A DNA stretch of 64,000 nucleotides, taken from contig BMAH01000015.1 in assembly GCA_014132615.1 (NCBI GenBank), forward strand, positions 1 through 64,000, in the 5' to 3' direction. The notes under the pieces were generated by a model. The model did no database searches, had not been told where the DNA came from, and was given only the letters and a program-made list of their open reading frames with translations. The DNA comes from Gammaproteobacteria bacterium. Its GTDB lineage: Bacteria; Pseudomonadota; Gammaproteobacteria; DSM-16500. Below, piece after piece: positions 28,076 through 37,358 of the stretch. The number at the start of each line of letters is the position of its first letter. The first letter of the stretch is position 1. Position numbers and translations under genes: made by a program.

Positions 28076-31000
28076 GTGGTCGCGCTGACGTTATCTATCG
28101 TAAAGAAATTGGGATATGTGATAGCGGGCTTAGTTATTGCAGCCGTGTTGATTGTTGCAAGTAGTTATCTTTTTACTCCCGTATTAAAAAAGCATAAAAC
28201 TGAATTTGAAAATTTAGCCTCAGCTTACCTACAAGTTCCCGTTAAAATCCAAGATGTCAGTATTACTTGGCTTGCTTATCAACCTGCTATTCGTCTAGAA
28301 CACGTCACTGTATTAGATAAAGAGACTAAGCAGCCAGCTTTGCAAGTTAAACAAATAGAAATTGCTGTTTCGCCAACGCGTAGCCTATGGCATTTCACTT
28401 TTATTCCCGGCGCTATTTTATTAAAAGGAACGGATTTAAATATTGTAGCATTAGAAAAAGGTGAATTTAAAATTCAAGGTTTTCCAACACTTGGCGGGGG
28501 TGTTAGCGATTTACAACAAACAGAAGCGAAAATTCGAGAAGTGGCAGGTTGGTTATCACGTCAACCTCAATTAATTTTGCAAGATATTAATATTTACTAT
28601 ACAGGTTTAACGGGCGATAAGCGTTTTGTAACGCTAGATAATTTACGTTTAGATAATGGTTATCAGCACTACATCGATGGTAAAGCTATTTTGCATCAAG
28701 AGGTACCTACAGAGTTAATCGTATCGATTAAATGGCGGGGTGATGAAACTGATCTTAGCAAACTGCATGCACGAATTTATTTGTATGCAACAGGTATTGA
28801 TGCCGCGCAGTGGTTAAAGAGTAAAACGTGGCAGGGTTGGGAAATTGATAAAGGTGTGTTAAGCAGTAAGATTTGGGCTACTTGGGATAACAATACCTTT
28901 CAAAAAATAGAAACGGAATTGACAGCTTACCAAATAGATCTTTTTTCTTCGACAGATAAATCTCATCACATCATTAAACGCCTAAGCGGTAATGTGGATT
29001 GGAAGCGCGATAATGATAATGGTTATATCATTGCCGGTGATGATATATTGGTTGATCTGCCTAATCACTTATGGCCTGTTACGAATTTCTATCTTTCTTT
29101 GAAACCTGATGCAGATGGCCGTTTACTGCCTAAGTTAATTACAGCGGAATATATCAATTTAGAAGATGTGCAAAGCTTTTTATTTTCATCTCCTCCTTTA
29201 TTGCCAGAGACACTTCATAAGCAATTAATAGCATTAAAATTAACAGGTGCTTTAGTAAATAGTAAAATTTCATTTCCCGAATTACCGGGTGATATTAATA
29301 AGATAGCAATTAATACCGGTTTTGATCATTTAGGTTTTGTTAAACAACCTAGCTATCCTGGTATTACTAATTTTTCAGGTAATGTGCAATGGAGTGATAA
29401 TAAGGGTAGTTTAAAGCTAAACACAAATAGAGCTAGTGTGGATTATGATGAGGTCTTTTCAAAGCCACTTGCAATTGATCAACTAACAGGCGATTTAGCG
29501 TTAACAAAAGACAATGATAATCAATGGACTTTAACTATTAATTCAGCGCAATTATTTAATGGTGATATTGCAGCAAATGTAGCAGGTTCATTTATTATTC
29601 CTCATGATAAATCGCCCATTGCCAATATAACAGGTAATTTTACCCTGCAAAAAGCGGATAGAGTCATACGCTATTTGCCTTTAAAAACATTTGATAAAAG
29701 TTTAGTAACGTGGCTTGAGCAAGCTTTTTTAAGCGGTGAAGTAAAATCAGGTCATGCAGAAGTACGCGGCGATTTAGCTAATTTTCCATTTGGTAATGAT
29801 AATGGAACTTTTTTAATTTCAGGTGATATTAAAAATGTTGATTTTCATTTTGCGCCAGGCTGGCCTAATATCAAGCAGATCAATGGCAAAATCACTTTCT
29901 TAAACCGTGGTATTGATATTGCTGTTGATAGTGGTCGAATCTTGGATATTGCATTTAAACAAGTGAAAGCAGATATTCCCGATTTATCTCAAGATTCTAT
30001 TTTGCATGTGACTACCCAAACTATAAAAACTGATTTTCCTAGTGCAAATCGATTTATTCAAGCAAGTCCGTTACAAAGTATTTTAGGAAAAATATTTGCT
30101 GATATGGAAGTTTCCTCTCCTCTTTCATTGCAACTAGCATTAACCGTGCCTCTTTCTAATCCTGATAATACGGAAGTGAAGGGCGATATAACTTTACATA
30201 ATAATTTAATTGATTTAGTCCCTTGGGGTTTAAAAATTACTAATGTAAATGGTGTAATTCAATTTAATGAAAAAGGTGCGACAGCAAAATCTATTCAAGG
30301 ATTATTATTTAATAAACCTTTAGAGTTAACGTTAAATACACAACAAAAAAATAATAGTTCGGTTGTCACTGCGCATTTTATTCACCGTGTTAATGTGAAT
30401 GATATGCAAGAATGGCTTAAATTACCTATTTCCACTTATGTAAAAGGTGATGCTAATGTGGAAGGGGATATTAATATAAGTTCTGATACCCCCGTACAAA
30501 TCTTGCTTAAATCATCATTAATCGGTGTTAGCATTGATTTACCTGATCCTTATGGAAAAACCGCGGATAAAGCAGTTGATGTTGTCACAGAAATTCTTGT
30601 TGATGAGAAACAACCTTTGCGTCTACGTGTCCAATACGGCAGTGATTTAGGTGCAGCAGTAATCTTAAATAAACAAAAAGAAAAAATGAAATTAACCGCT
30701 GCTAGCATTCAATTAGGCGGTGGTGTACCTGATTGGCCGCAAGGTGATGGATTATATATAGTCGGTAAATTTGACAAGCTGGACTGGGATGAGATCAAGC
30801 ATTACCTAGGCGAAGGTAATACCTCTAGCTCAATGAATACAGGCGATTTAACGCTGCGCAATGTTAGTGTAGATGCTAAAACACTCAATTTAGGCAGCAT
30901 TTCTTTATCGCAAGTATCAATTGAAGCAACCCCTGTGCAAAATACGTGGAATGTTGCTATCAATAGCCCAGATGTAAACGGCCAGATACAGCTACCGAAA

Positions 31001-31924
31001 ATGTTTTCTAGACAGGGAAAAATTAGCGCTGATTTTCAGCGTATTAATTTGCACTCAAATAACAATTCGAATAATAGTAAAAGCCCTGATTTTGATATCA
31101 CGACTATTCCTGCTATATCGATTACGGCTAACAATGTGTCTTATGACAATATGAATTTTGGCCAATTAATCTTTGATGCAGCGCCTAGCGGCAGCGGTTT
31201 GGCAATACGGTCATTTAATATCAATTCACAGCACGGTAGTTTACAAGCAACCGGCGATTGGAATCAGTCTCAAACGCATTTACGCGGCAGTGCAAATTCA
31301 TCACGTGTGAGCGAATTACTAAATAGCTTAGGATTTGATGCAAGTAATTTTGTTTCAAAGAAAGGATCGCTTACATTTGATTTATCTTGGCAAGGCGCAC
31401 CTTTTGCACCTTCATTAAATAATTTAAATGGCAAAGCAACACTCGATTTAGGCCCAGGACGCATTGTTGATATAGGCAAAGAAAGCGGTGCTAAAATGGG
31501 GTTAGGCCGCATGCTTAGCATTTTTAGCTTACAAACTATACCCAGACGTTTGTCACTCGACTTTAGCGATGTGTTTCAACAAGGCTATAGCTTTGATTAT
31601 GTGAAAGGGGATTTTACCTTTCAAAATGGCAATGCCAATACAAATAATTTACGTTTTGCAGGCCCTGTGGCGGGTATCGCTATTAATGGACGTATTGGTT
31701 TGCAAGCACAAGATTATAATTTGAATATAAGTGTTACACCGTATGTTACATCAAGCATTCCTGTTGCAGCAGCACTCATTAATCCTTATGTAGGATTAGC
31801 TGCATTAGCTGTCAATACCGTGATGAGCTCTCAGGTATCTAAAGCAACTACGTATTATTATACTGTGACTGGCCCGTGGAATAATCCAACATGGCAAACA
31901 GTTTCTGCACCGAAACGTCAATAA
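28076..31924 (+). CDS. yhdP: YhdP family AsmA-like outer-membrane lipid transport protein
   Basis: A GTG start at 28076 is preceded by AGGGAG at good spacing. The 1282-aa protein has one N-terminal membrane helix (about 13-36) and then a very long repetitive beta-rich periplasmic region with DUF3971/AsmA features. The C-terminus has MLSIFSLQTIPRRLSLDFSD and AGPVAGIAINGRIGL, typical of YhdP (TIGR02099). YhdP, with TamB and YdbH, is implicated in phospholipid transfer to the outer membrane. It is 18 bp after mreD, so it probably belongs to the mre operon. Confidence 0.93.
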   Translation: MVALTLSIVKKLGYVIAGLVIAAVLIVASSYLFTPVLKKHKTEFENLASAYLQVPVKIQDVSITWLAYQPAIRLEHVTVLDKETKQPALQVKQIEIAVSPTRSLWHFTFIPGAILLKGTDLNIVALEKGEFKIQGFPTLGGGVSDLQQTEAKIREVAGWLSRQPQLILQDINIYYTGLTGDKRFVTLDNLRLDNGYQHYIDGKAILHQEVPTELIVSIKWRGDETDLSKLHARIYLYATGIDAAQWLKSKTWQGWEIDKGVLSSKIWATWDNNTFQKIETELTAYQIDLFSSTDKSHHIIKRLSGNVDWKRDNDNGYIIAGDDILVDLPNHLWPVTNFYLSLKPDADGRLLPKLITAEYINLEDVQSFLFSSPPLLPETLHKQLIALKLTGALVNSKISFPELPGDINKIAINTGFDHLGFVKQPSYPGITNFSGNVQWSDNKGSLKLNTNRASVDYDEVFSKPLAIDQLTGDLALTKDNDNQWTLTINSAQLFNGDIAANVAGSFIIPHDKSPIANITGNFTLQKADRVIRYLPLKTFDKSLVTWLEQAFLSGEVKSGHAEVRGDLANFPFGNDNGTFLISGDIKNVDFHFAPGWPNIKQINGKITFLNRGIDIAVDSGRILDIAFKQVKADIPDLSQDSILHVTTQTIKTDFPSANRFIQASPLQSILGKIFADMEVSSPLSLQLALTVPLSNPDNTEVKGDITLHNNLIDLVPWGLKITNVNGVIQFNEKGATAKSIQGLLFNKPLELTLNTQQKNNSSVVTAHFIHRVNVNDMQEWLKLPISTYVKGDANVEGDINISSDTPVQILLKSSLIGVSIDLPDPYGKTADKAVDVVTEILVDEKQPLRLRVQYGSDLGAAVILNKQKEKMKLTAASIQLGGGVPDWPQGDGLYIVGKFDKLDWDEIKHYLGEGNTSSSMNTGDLTLRNVSVDAKTLNLGSISLSQVSIEATPVQNTWNVAINSPDVNGQIQLPKMFSRQGKISADFQRINLHSNNNSNNSKSPDFDITTIPAISITANNVSYDNMNFGQLIFDAAPSGSGLAIRSFNINSQHGSLQATGDWNQSQTHLRGSANSSRVSELLNSLGFDASNFVSKKGSLTFDLSWQGAPFAPSLNNLNGKATLDLGPGRIVDIGKESGAKMGLGRMLSIFSLQTIPRRLSLDFSDVFQQGYSFDYVKGDFTFQNGNANTNNLRFAGPVAGIAINGRIGLQAQDYNLNISVTPYVTSSIPVAAALINPYVGLAALAVNTVMSSQVSKATTYYYTVTGPWNNPTWQTVSAPKRQ

Positions 31925-31936
31925 CTGGAAAAGAAC

Positions 31937-32416
31937 ATGAGAAATCGCAATAAGGATGCGTGGAAAAGAATGCTGTATCAGTCACGTGTTAATGCATGGG
32001 AAGAAAAATGCAAAGCCTATCCTGACACTATACAGCAAGCAGCGCAAGCAGGCCGTGAAATATATGCTGATAATAGTAATGCGCCTACCCCCTTACGTTT
32101 GCTAAAACGTCGCCATAAGCCTGGCATAGGAGCGTGTATAGCGCAAGGTTATATTAATGTTGTTGGTGTAAGTTTGAATCGATTAGAACCTGCATCTGAA
32201 AATAGAGCGGAGAATAATGAAAAGCATCAGCATATGGTTGCTTTGTTAGGGGAAAAAATAGTTAAAGCATTACGCGATCAAAGTGATTTTTGCTTTAAAC
32301 AAACAGGAGGTTTTTTTTCAAAACCATTTAGCATGCCTAGAAGAGACTGCTTTGAAATGCATGATATGGCAAATGATATTGAAGAATTTGTAAAAGGCAT
32401 TAAAAATAATCATTGA
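31937..32416 (+). CDS. Hypothetical 159-aa protein
   Basis: Not recognised. It starts 12 bp after yhdP with GGAAAAG upstream, so it is likely the last gene of the mre-yhdP unit. The protein is basic, without signal peptide or membrane segment. Residues 1-75 are helical and Arg/Lys-rich (AWKRMLYQSRVNAWEEK); a short hydrophobic segment, GACIAQGYINVVGVSL, lies in the middle, and two Cys sit in the last third. A palindromic repeat element follows the stop codon. Confidence 0.65.
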   Translation: MRNRNKDAWKRMLYQSRVNAWEEKCKAYPDTIQQAAQAGREIYADNSNAPTPLRLLKRRHKPGIGACIAQGYINVVGVSLNRLEPASENRAENNEKHQHMVALLGEKIVKALRDQSDFCFKQTGGFFSKPFSMPRRDCFEMHDMANDIEEFVKGIKNNH

Positions 32417-32484
32417 AGGAAAGCAGAAGAAAGCTGTGTTGTATCGTTCTTTACTACAGCTAGCATTTTAAACTAAATAAGTCT

Positions 32485-32533
32485 TGATCAGATCTGACAG
32501 TTTCTAATTTATCAAAATTGACTGTCAGATCTG
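32485..32533. repeat. Dispersed palindromic repeat, copy 1
   Basis: CAGATCTGACAGT (32489-32501) and ACTGTCAGATCTG (32521-32533) form a perfect 13-bp stem around a 19-nt AT-rich spacer. The sequence TGATCAGATCTGACAG and much of the spacer recur at 63587-63634. The left arm itself contains the palindrome CAGATCTG. It sits between two convergent genes, just before the stop of the 927-aa ankyrin gene, a typical location for REP-like or non-autonomous mobile elements. Confidence 0.75.
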
Positions 32534-32543
32534 ATTCGAAATA

Positions 32544-35327
32544 CTACAAGTTTTTTGATCCTGAAGTAGATATCGAAGGGTTATTTTCCATATTCAATTC
32601 TTTTCCAAATTTATTTAACAATTCGCATACTGTAGGTAATTTTAAGCATAACTTGCCTAGGTTGTTATTTGCTTTCATCAACACATCTAAGTATTGAGTA
32701 AGAATTTTTTCGTCTCCGTCATTATATAAAACATTATATAAAGCTTGTGCTGCTAATGTTTGTTTGGCATAGATAGATTTAAAGAAATAACTTTTTATTC
32801 CGTATTGTGTATTATTATTAAGGTTAATTATAAAGTATTCCAATTGGATTCTATCAAATATTTTTCCTAATAACGCGGGTCCTTTTTCATAAGTTAAATC
32901 TCTAGCTTGTTGAAATTGCTGAGAGTTAATATTTAAAATATGATTATTCGCAATGTAGGTTAAGATAGATTCAGCAATGCCCGTGTAAGATAATTCAATA
33001 GCAAGATGCAGTGCTCCGTCGTAATTAAATATTTTTTCATGATAGTTTAAAAGTTTATCCACTAATTGCTGATCCCTTAACGCTACTGCACCCTTTAAGG
33101 AATGTGTTACAGGCTTACTGGGCATGTTGATTATGAAATTTAATAATGCTGGTTTAAATCGTGCGTGGCCTGCTTCCTTAAGAATCCTGTCTATTGCCTC
33201 ATCCCTGTCGTTAGGATAAGGTGTTTTATTATTGAGTAATAATTTAACAAAAGAAAGCTCATTTTGTTGACAAGCTAATGCGAATAATGAATTTATGCCA
33301 GGTTCATTACAAAAAGGATTTAATCCAAATTTAAGTAAATAGTCTAAGGTTTTTAGCCTTGCTCCATTATAAGCGCAGATGAGAATGGCGTTAGCTGTAA
33401 CTGAAGGTAGAGCTTTCTTATCCACTAGTGTTGTTAATAAGATTTCTATAGATTCGTGTTGGTCGTTTAATATAGCTTGGGTAAATATTTCGGTTAATTT
33501 ATCAGCATTGAATATGAAATTTTTAGGTAACTCTTTAATTAGGTACCCAATTATTTGATGATGATTATTTTTTGCTGCGAAAAAAAGGTTCTTTTCAAGA
33601 AAAAATGTATTTATTGGTAATTCATTTCTAAAATTTTTATCTAAATTTTCTAATAAAGTGTCAGCAATTAATAAATGACCTTGTGAGATAATTCGTGTCA
33701 TTAATATTGGTGTGACAATTTCGCGTAATAATGTAGTTGGTAATGCGAGTAAGAATTCATATTTTTGTGCCTTGAATTTTTTCTCAGCTTCGAAAGGGTT
33801 CTCAGCTATATATTTAGCAAGCGATTGATCTTGTAATTGATGTAGAGAATTATAAGGTTTGCAGTGATAAGATTTAGTTGGAGCATAAAAATAAATAGGT
33901 ATTTTATAATTTTCATCCCAATCTTCATTATCTTCTAATGCTTGATCCTGTAAACGCCTTAACAAAAGATTAGCATATGTTTGTATTAATATCCTAGATT
34001 CAAAATTATCATTCCCTATAAATAGCTGGCTAGTACCATCCTTATTCCAACGTAACCTTGCTAATATTTCATTATGTCTTCCTGAATGGCTATGCAAAAT
34101 AAATGTTTCTAATTCAGAAAAATCAGAAGCAAAAATTTTATTTTTTTTCATACTTCGGTGATATTCAATTGCTTTTCTGTATGCATTAAAATCGTAGGGA
34201 CGTGCTATTGTATTTATATCAATTGTCATTAAATGTCTTGCTTGAATATCTTTAATATCAAAAGCAGCGCCTACCACAATATTTTTTTTGTCTTTTATGT
34301 CTGATTTAAAGCGAAAGGGAGCTGGATTATGACCTTTAAATACCAAGGTGACGGATTGTTGCTGAGAAAATAAGTGTTTTGTACTGTTTGTAGCAGATGA
34401 TTGGAAAGGCCGTCGTTTGCTTCTTTCAAAAACCCCCCTGCTGGTAACAGTAAATTTCTTTCTTGGCCCAGGTCTTAAGTCAAATTTCTTTTGTTGTTTA
34501 CTGCTTCTCGTTGCTGATTGAAAGAAATTTTTTGCAAAAATATATTCGCGATTGCCTCTTAATGTTTTTATAACAGCTCTTTCTGAAAAAATAGGTGGAT
34601 TTAAATTAACAATGTGCCTATTGTAATTATCATTAAGTAGGTAATAGCCTTGATGTGTTAACGTTATTACATTTTCCTTAATTTTTTTTAAAAAAGTTTC
34701 ATAATATTCTTGAAAAATATGTTTAAATAAAGACAAAGCTGATTTGGCAAGCTCTTCATTGTTAAATACTAATCGAATATCTTCAGTAGTTTTTATAATA
34801 CTCTCAAGGCTGTTGCTAATAGAATTTATTGCAATAAATATAAAATTTGATGTATTTGAAACTGTGCTGCCAGAAGTGCTTACATCTGATCTACTTTGGG
34901 AAATTGGATTGGTAATTGTCTCTTGAGCTAATATTTCCTGTATATTTCCTCGTTTTATTTTAGCGACAAATGCTAACGCTTCAATAAAACGAGTTTCTAT
35001 AAATATTGTGTCAGATTTATTTAAGTAATTTAAAAAAATATTAATAGCTTGGTACTGTATGAAGTTATCTTTTATATCAGTTAAGGTTTTAACATTACTT
35101 TTAACATCATTAACGAAGTTTAAAATATCATTTTTAACTTCGTATTCGGTAGATTTCTGGCTAACACAAAACCGATAGGGATATTTTTTTGTCTCAACTC
35201 TCTTGGTTTTGCTGATTTCTTCTATGTTAGTTTCTAACCACACTAAGTATTCGAGCGTTGCTAAGCTAGTTTCTAAGTGAGGATGTTTATCAAACTGTAT
35301 AATGAGTAACTCAATAAATTTGCGCAT
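32544..35327 (-). CDS. Large ankyrin-like repeat protein, putative effector (927 aa)
   Basis: The C-terminal third (about 570-800) has degenerate ankyrin-type units such as NNHHQIIGYLIKEL, NDQHESIEILLTTL, YNGARLKTLDYLLKFGLNP and QQNELSFVKLLLNN. Residues 1-140 are helical; a Ser/Thr linker with STSGS follows at 150-154; a basic segment (RSSKQQKKFDLRPGPRKKF) leads into an unrecognised domain of about 200 residues containing NEILARLRW and DNFESRILIQTYANLLLRRL. STSGS recurs at 920-924, near the C-terminus. There is no signal peptide, membrane segment or clear ribosome-binding site. Ankyrin proteins in Legionellales are often type IV effectors; here that is inference. Confidence 0.78.
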   Translation of the reverse strand: MRKFIELLIIQFDKHPHLETSLATLEYLVWLETNIEEISKTKRVETKKYPYRFCVSQKSTEYEVKNDILNFVNDVKSNVKTLTDIKDNFIQYQAINIFLNYLNKSDTIFIETRFIEALAFVAKIKRGNIQEILAQETITNPISQSRSDVSTSGSTVSNTSNFIFIAINSISNSLESIIKTTEDIRLVFNNEELAKSALSLFKHIFQEYYETFLKKIKENVITLTHQGYYLLNDNYNRHIVNLNPPIFSERAVIKTLRGNREYIFAKNFFQSATRSSKQQKKFDLRPGPRKKFTVTSRGVFERSKRRPFQSSATNSTKHLFSQQQSVTLVFKGHNPAPFRFKSDIKDKKNIVVGAAFDIKDIQARHLMTIDINTIARPYDFNAYRKAIEYHRSMKKNKIFASDFSELETFILHSHSGRHNEILARLRWNKDGTSQLFIGNDNFESRILIQTYANLLLRRLQDQALEDNEDWDENYKIPIYFYAPTKSYHCKPYNSLHQLQDQSLAKYIAENPFEAEKKFKAQKYEFLLALPTTLLREIVTPILMTRIISQGHLLIADTLLENLDKNFRNELPINTFFLEKNLFFAAKNNHHQIIGYLIKELPKNFIFNADKLTEIFTQAILNDQHESIEILLTTLVDKKALPSVTANAILICAYNGARLKTLDYLLKFGLNPFCNEPGINSLFALACQQNELSFVKLLLNNKTPYPNDRDEAIDRILKEAGHARFKPALLNFIINMPSKPVTHSLKGAVALRDQQLVDKLLNYHEKIFNYDGALHLAIELSYTGIAESILTYIANNHILNINSQQFQQARDLTYEKGPALLGKIFDRIQLEYFIINLNNNTQYGIKSYFFKSIYAKQTLAAQALYNVLYNDGDEKILTQYLDVLMKANNNLGKLCLKLPTVCELLNKFGKELNMENNPSISTSGSKNL

Positions 35328-35453
35328 ATATAAAACAAATCACCATTAAAATAATATTTCTTCTGCAGGTCAAAATATTAGCATATTCATTAAAGCTAAC
35401 CAGCGTATAAAATACCCTACTAATTTGTGTAATTTTTATGCAAATGTAAGTAA

Positions 35454-35735
35454 GTATTTGGTCGAGAACCCTCAAAAATCGACGAAAAAGGTCGCTCAGC
35501 AACCAGAGTGTTAAGAAATATCAGCGATTCTGTTAGTTGGACAGGTTTTTAAATATTTTTTTGGGAATAAAGTCACGATTTTATTGCTAACCTTGAAACT
35601 ATAGTAATTCCTTTAACAGCAACATTAACTTACCTCGATCAATCTTCTGCACAATACGAAGCAATTCTTATTTTAAAATTCGATGCTCTTGGCAAGATTG
35701 TTTTATGGCAAGAAGTTTATACAAAGGTAGAATAA
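35454..35735 (+). pseudogene. Degraded NTF2/SnoaL-like gene fragment
   Basis: One frame reads SVSWTG, then a stretch with two stops (35550 and 35568), then SHDFIANLETIVIPL and LKFDALGKIVLWQEVY before a final stop at 35733. The end strongly resembles SnoaL/NTF2-like proteins (F-D-A-x-G-x-I-x-x-W-x-E-V-Y). In the damaged stretch a neighbouring frame gives FKYFFGNKV, fitting the family's W-x-G...G-x-x-A pattern, so small indels are likely. No start codon is evident. The rest of 35328-36034 shows no gene; a weak antisense frame exists at 35311-35502. Confidence 0.45.
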
Positions 35736-36034
35736 AAAACTTACTTTAGTAAGAAAGCTAATTTATCAATTATGCTTCATTGATTTAAGAGCGCATATTT
35801 TCCATATGAACGATTTGTAGTTTTAGTTTGCTATTTTATTTAGGAAAACAACCAAAATAACAGAAAAAAATTACTACTTCTCCTTGTTTTAAATCATTTG
35901 ATTTTTGAAAAATGCCGGGCTTTTCGAACTTAGTATCCGTATTTTACCCCAATGAAATTAAAATAAAATAAACCTATAATCACAAGCTAATCATATTATA
36001 AGTCTAGAATAAATTTCCTAATAAAGGCCTTCCT

Positions 36035-37315
36035 ATGCAGCATAAAGAAAAATTATATCAGAGAGAATTATATAGTTTAATAAAAGGTAGAACAAATAGA
36101 AAAACTTTTGATTTAGAAGAAGCTGTAGGAAAAGGAGTAATGAAAAAAGGCTTAGCTAAATATTCATCTGGGGCAGAAGTTAAAACAATGTCAACGGTTG
36201 AAGATACTATGCTGAATCAGGAAAAAATGAGTTCACAATTTAATGAACTTACAATCTTAACCATGAAGAATGGTAATAAAGAGTTAGGAGAAATAGCTAA
36301 AATAGCAGTAACACAGATTAATAAAAATAATAGTATAGGGTTGATAAAGGCTCTTAAAATGTCTAGTGATTGGGATAATAGCTATGATATTAATATGAAT
36401 TCATTATTACATTATGCTGCTTATACTGGCCATCCAAAAATGGTTAAACTTTTAATAGAAGAAGGTTTACCTATAGTAGATTTAAATAAATACGGATTGC
36501 AACCTTTGCATATAGCGGCTTTTTTTGGTCATACAGAAATTATCGAAATATTATTAGCGCGTGGTGCAAATGATTTAACCACGGTTGAGATGCAAGTAAA
36601 TGACTTTTCCATTGGATGCATACCACTTTATTTAGCAATTTTAAATAACAAGGAAGACACAGCCGAATATTTATTAGGGAAGTGCTTAATGCGTGATTTT
36701 CCTGTATCTGGGTTGGGTAATATTTATCACTTAATGGCTTTGCGAGCGAACGAAGCAATGTTAGATAGCTTACTACCATCAAATTTGACTCAGGATGATA
36801 TTAATTTACAATTTAAAAAAGATGTTAATTTAAAAGTTAATGGTTTCACTCCTTATACATTAGCTATTCATCAAGAAAATATAGCGGCAATAAATAAATT
36901 TGCTAAGATTCTTGAGATTGATGATGAAGTAGAGGATGATAAGGAGTTACCAAGTAATATTAAAGCAGACTTTAATCTATATGATGTTACTCAATTTGGT
37001 AGAATTCATACGATAGAAAAACTTGATGATAGTAGCATTACAATAGAAACTGAAAAAGAGTTAAAGGCAATTTACCAAGGTAAAGTTATAGAATTAAAGC
37101 AGAATAAAGTGTACATAGATAATATATCAATAGAAGCTAATGATACTAGGTTGCTTCAATTTACATTTAAATCTAATGAAACGATAGTCAGACCAAGGCA
37201 ATTAAAATATTCTGATCCTATTTTAATTGCTCCCAATAAAAAAATGTTTTGGGAAACCAGTAGCTCAACCGATTCAAGTCAGCAAGAAATCGGCAAGCTT
37301 ACATATAGGTCATAA
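36035..37315 (+). CDS. Ankyrin-repeat protein with shared C-terminal domain, putative effector (426 aa)
   Basis: Two good ankyrin repeats cover 120-185 (MNSLLHYAAYTGHPKMVKLL and GLQPLHIAAFFGHTEIIEIL), with weaker units to about 290. Residues 313-379 form a small beta-rich domain (FNLYDVTQFGRIHTIEK ... NDTRLLQFTF) that also occurs in the 184-aa protein at 39561. The tail is Ser/Thr-rich (WETSSSTDSSQQ). AAAGG lies about 8 nt before the ATG. There is no signal peptide. It converges with the 656-aa gene across a 28-bp palindrome. It may act on host proteins through the repeats; this is inference. Confidence 0.82.
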   Translation: MQHKEKLYQRELYSLIKGRTNRKTFDLEEAVGKGVMKKGLAKYSSGAEVKTMSTVEDTMLNQEKMSSQFNELTILTMKNGNKELGEIAKIAVTQINKNNSIGLIKALKMSSDWDNSYDINMNSLLHYAAYTGHPKMVKLLIEEGLPIVDLNKYGLQPLHIAAFFGHTEIIEILLARGANDLTTVEMQVNDFSIGCIPLYLAILNNKEDTAEYLLGKCLMRDFPVSGLGNIYHLMALRANEAMLDSLLPSNLTQDDINLQFKKDVNLKVNGFTPYTLAIHQENIAAINKFAKILEIDDEVEDDKELPSNIKADFNLYDVTQFGRIHTIEKLDDSSITIETEKELKAIYQGKVIELKQNKVYIDNISIEANDTRLLQFTFKSNETIVRPRQLKYSDPILIAPNKKMFWETSSSTDSSQQEIGKLTYRS

Positions 37316-37330
37316 ATCACTTCATATGTT

Positions 37331-37358
37331 ACCTACTTATTTTTAAAAATAGGTAGGT
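37331..37358. terminator. Palindrome between convergent effector-like genes
   Basis: A 14-bp near-perfect inverted repeat (ACCTACTTATTTTT / AAAAATAGGTAGGT, one G-T type mismatch) overlaps the last codons of the minus-strand 656-aa gene and lies just after the plus-strand ankyrin gene. Its T-rich arms fit a bidirectional terminator. Confidence 0.6.

Noticed and set aside
35311-35502. 63-codon hydrophobic frame upstream of the 927-aa ankyrin gene
   Set aside because: No ribosome-binding site, and it runs antisense to the degraded NTF2-like fragment.
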